Made by a program: the position numbers and the translations under genes
In this document: positions 6,669-6,766 of the stretch, piece after piece
Layout: the number at the start of each line of letters is the position of its first letter
How positions within the stretch are numbered: the first letter of the stretch is position 1
Origin: Oscillospiraceae bacterium
GTDB lineage: Bacteria; Bacillota; Clostridia; Oscillospirales; CAG-272
DNA length: 6,766 nt
Reading direction: 5' to 3'
Assembly: GCA_015065205.1 (NCBI GenBank)
Contig: SVQS01000104.1
Location: 1 to 6,766 of the forward strand
Notes under the pieces: model-generated
What the model saw: only the letters and a program-made list of their open reading frames with translations
Database searches by the model: none
What the model was told of the DNA's origin: nothing

Positions 6669-6737
6669 AAAACAACGCCCGTTTTCATTTTTTATTAAGT
6701 TTTTTGTGTCCGAAATTAAGGAAATGAAAAACGGGCG
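6667..6737 (-). terminator. Large hairpin with T-tract, likely terminator of an unseen upstream gene
   Basis: Plus-strand CGCCCGTTTTCATTT (6676-6690) is complementary to AAATGAAAAACGGGCG (6722-6737), a 15-bp stem with a single bulged base and a loop of about 31 bases. Read on the minus strand the stem ends CGGGCG and is followed by TTGTTTTTT, as in an intrinsic terminator. This implies a minus-strand gene to the right of the window. The T-tract overlaps the first two bases of the TTGACA box of the operon promoter. The long AT-rich loop is unusual for a terminator, and a dispersed palindromic repeat is an alternative reading. Confidence 0.55.
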
Positions 6738-6749
6738 ACCAAAGGTCGC
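6735..6749. repeat. Small hairpin overlapping the large palindrome
   Basis: GCGACC-AAA-GGTCGC forms a perfect 6-bp stem with a 3-base loop. Bases 6735-6737 also belong to the right arm of the large stem at 6676-6737, so the two structures cannot both form completely. From memory, similar GGGCGACC...GGTCGC palindromes are frequent in intergenic regions of gut Firmicute genomes, so this may be the edge of a dispersed repeat family. I cannot confirm copy number here. Confidence 0.5.
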
Positions 6750-6766
6750 ACCTACAATAGAAAAAC

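Overview
The window looks like chromosomal DNA from an uncultured, probably gut-associated Clostridia-type Firmicute. This rests on moderate GC, strong AGGAGG-like ribosome binding sites, a DUF1576 membrane protein, a lipoprotein-anchored NodB deacetylase, a TldD/TldE pair of the Firmicute HEACGH type, and palindromic intergenic repeats. The organism assignment is inference from family content; there is no marker gene such as rRNA.

Layout from left to right. Positions 3-632 (+) hold the C-terminal two thirds or so of a PflX-like radical SAM protein whose start and [4Fe-4S] cysteine motif lie left of the window. Positions 633-866 are intergenic: they carry a compound palindromic element (about 648-748) and a 14-bp stem terminator (830-862). 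The rest is one block of five minus-strand genes, transcribed right to left: HAD-family phosphatase (6616-5948), tldD (5919-4537), tldE/pmbA (4535-3195), a DUF1576 polytopic membrane protein (3140-1698) and a lipoprotein polysaccharide deacetylase (1667-867). Gaps between them are 28, 1, 54 and 30 bases. No convincing internal terminator is visible, so they probably form one operon that starts at a good sigma-A promoter (TTGACA/GATAAT, 6641-6668) and ends at the hairpin at 830-862. Positions 6669-6766 contain a palindromic region that looks like a terminator for an unseen minus-strand gene further right. Its T-tract runs directly into the -35 box of the operon promoter.

How the genes may work together. 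TldD and TldE form a heteromeric metalloprotease that degrades or trims unfolded or modified peptides. tldD and tldE are translationally coupled. The deacetylase acts outside the cell on peptidoglycan or another N-acetylated glycan. The DUF1576 protein is an internally duplicated membrane protein, possibly a transporter, of unknown substrate. The HAD enzyme is a cytoplasmic phosphatase or phosphomutase of unknown substrate. A shared pathway is not proven by the sequence.

The most interesting items are the internal duplication in the DUF1576 protein, the two compound palindromic intergenic elements with mutually exclusive stems, and the tldDE-DUF1576-deacetylase gene order. I found no CRISPR array, tRNA, rRNA, transposase, phage gene or RiPP precursor.
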